Shown piece by piece: positions 63,275 through 64,000 of a DNA stretch of 64,000 bases (position 1 is its first letter; every line of letters starts with the position of its first letter). Origin of the DNA: Roseomonas acroporae (GTDB lineage Bacteria; Pseudomonadota; Alphaproteobacteria; Acetobacterales; Acetobacteraceae). Location: NCBI RefSeq assembly GCF_023223525.1, contig NZ_JALPRX010000019.1:1-64000 (forward strand). The letters are read 5' to 3'. The notes beneath the pieces were generated by a model. That model made no database searches and was not told where the DNA came from. It worked only from the letters and a program-made list of their open reading frames with translations. Both the position numbers and the translations under genes were made by a program.

Positions 63275-64000
63275 ATGGAAGCCACCATGCAGCGCATTGG
63301 ATGCCTGGATGGGGTTCGAGGCCTGGCGGCGATCTGGGTGCTCGTCGGGCATTGCCTGATACTGACCGGCGCGCGTTTTCCCGTCCTGGATCGACCTGAT
63401 TTCGGCGTCGACCTCTTCATCATGCTTTCCGGCTACCTGATGGTATTCCAGTACCTGTCGCGACGGCGTTTCGAGGACTGGAACCGGCCACGGACATGGA
63501 CGGTCTTCTGGACGCGCCGATTTTTCCGCATCGCCCCGCTTTACTACCTGATGCTGCTGCTGGCGCTGCTGCTCGGCGGGCCGATCTTCGAGAACAGGAT
63601 GATCATCGACAGTTTCCTGGAACTGCCGGGACAGGCGCCGGAACGCTATCTGGACAGCAGCCCCTGGAATGTCTTCATGCATGTCTCCTTCCTGTTCGGC
63701 CTGTTCCCGGACTACGCCTTCCGGACGCCGCTGCCGGACTGGAGCATCGGCCTGGAGATGCAGTTCTACGCCGTCTTCCCCCTCCTGATCCTGCTGGCTG
63801 GCCGCTTCGGCTGGCTGGCGGCCGCCCCGATGATCGCGGGCTGCGCCCTGGCCGTGGCGATGCTTCTCGCCGCCTCCGCCATCGTCTTCCCGATGCCGAG
63901 CTTCCTGCCCCTGAAGATGCACCTCTTCCTCTGCGGCATGCTGATCGCCGCCGCGCCCGTGGGCGCGGCCGGCAGGCTCGTCGCGTTCCTGGCGGTCATC
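63275..64000 (+). CDS. Acyltransferase 3 family membrane protein (3' end outside window)
   Basis: The first 242 codons of an integral-membrane O-acyltransferase, which transfers acyl groups to sugars or lipids. The signature N-terminus MQRIGCLDGVRGLAAIWVLV is followed by the catalytic His in GHCLILTG, VDLFIMLSGYLMVFQYL, and the Arg/Phe-rich TRRFFRIAPLYYLMLLL. WSIGLEMQFYAVFPLLILLA is also a family hallmark. Two in-frame ATGs exist (63275 and 63287); the second starts at the family N-terminus and is as likely. No clear ribosome-binding site is seen. The frame is open at base 64000. It may acylate the glycan made by the adjacent transferases. Confidence 0.88.
   Translation, partial: MEATMQRIGCLDGVRGLAAIWVLVGHCLILTGARFPVLDRPDFGVDLFIMLSGYLMVFQYLSRRRFEDWNRPRTWTVFWTRRFFRIAPLYYLMLLLALLLGGPIFENRMIIDSFLELPGQAPERYLDSSPWNVFMHVSFLFGLFPDYAFRTPLPDWSIGLEMQFYAVFPLLILLAGRFGWLAAAPMIAGCALAVAMLLAASAIVFPMPSFLPLKMHLFLCGMLIAAAPVGAAGRLVAFLAVI

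Overview
The window is very GC-rich (above about 70% by eye) and densely packed. Its gene content and order are those of an alphaproteobacterial chromosome. Signs are valS next to popZ and tolC, the argS / SPOR / nagZ / site-2 protease / scpA / scpB / tatB run, rpmF-plsX-fabH-ihfA-merR, and ribD-ribE-ribB-ribH-nusB-thiL. Composition and order suggest Acetobacteraceae (Roseomonas-like). That placement is inferred; no 16S rRNA is present. There is no phage, no complete IS and no CRISPR array. Accessory signals are one low-GC foreign-looking gene, several small repeat elements, and a glycosyltransferase / methyltransferase / acyltransferase block at the right end.

Layout. 1-8.4 kb (minus strand): dgt, argS, SPOR protein, nagZ, M50 protease, scpA, scpB and tatB (cut by the window edge), mostly joined by 4-nt or short overlaps. 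8.6-10.5 kb (plus): a flavodoxin behind a Fur-box-like palindrome, an A-type Fe-S carrier, and exonuclease III. 10.7-20 kb (minus): two small envelope proteins, ilvD, a DUF2254 membrane protein, valS, popZ and a TolC-type outer-membrane factor. 20.5-26.7 kb: pcm, tRNA-Cys, tRNA-Pro, a MerR regulator, ihfA, fabH, plsX, rpmF and a YceD/DUF177 protein. 26.7-38.4 kb: a cytochrome bc1 assembly chaperone divergent from bamE, an MFS carrier, the riboflavin/nusB/thiL operon, nrdR, glyA and rpiB. 38.6-42.1 kb: metY, a compositionally foreign cytosolic 5'-nucleotidase, and hemB. 42.3-55 kb (minus): hydrolases, a KefB-like antiporter, two FUSC exporters, an Uup-like ABC-F ATPase, an MFS carrier and a CaiB-type CoA-transferase. 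55.2-64 kb: a tandem GT2 glycosyltransferase, a 1468-residue methyltransferase / coiled-coil / GT4 / GT2 / Trm112-like / methyltransferase protein, a MatC-like carboxylate permease (minus), and the start of an acyltransferase-3 gene.

Most of the window is housekeeping: translation, chromosome segregation, peptidoglycan recycling, lipid initiation, riboflavin, one-carbon and tetrapyrrole metabolism, and outer-membrane assembly. The least ordinary parts are the fused glycan enzyme at 57.1-61.5 kb with its neighbours and the isolated 5'-nucleotidase island. Also notable are a repeated stem-loop element placed directly behind two stop codons, a MITE-like element whose end carries a stop codon, and short tandem repeats at gene starts. 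Starts were chosen from family N-termini, ribosome-binding sites and overlaps. Terminator, operator and promoter calls are read by eye.
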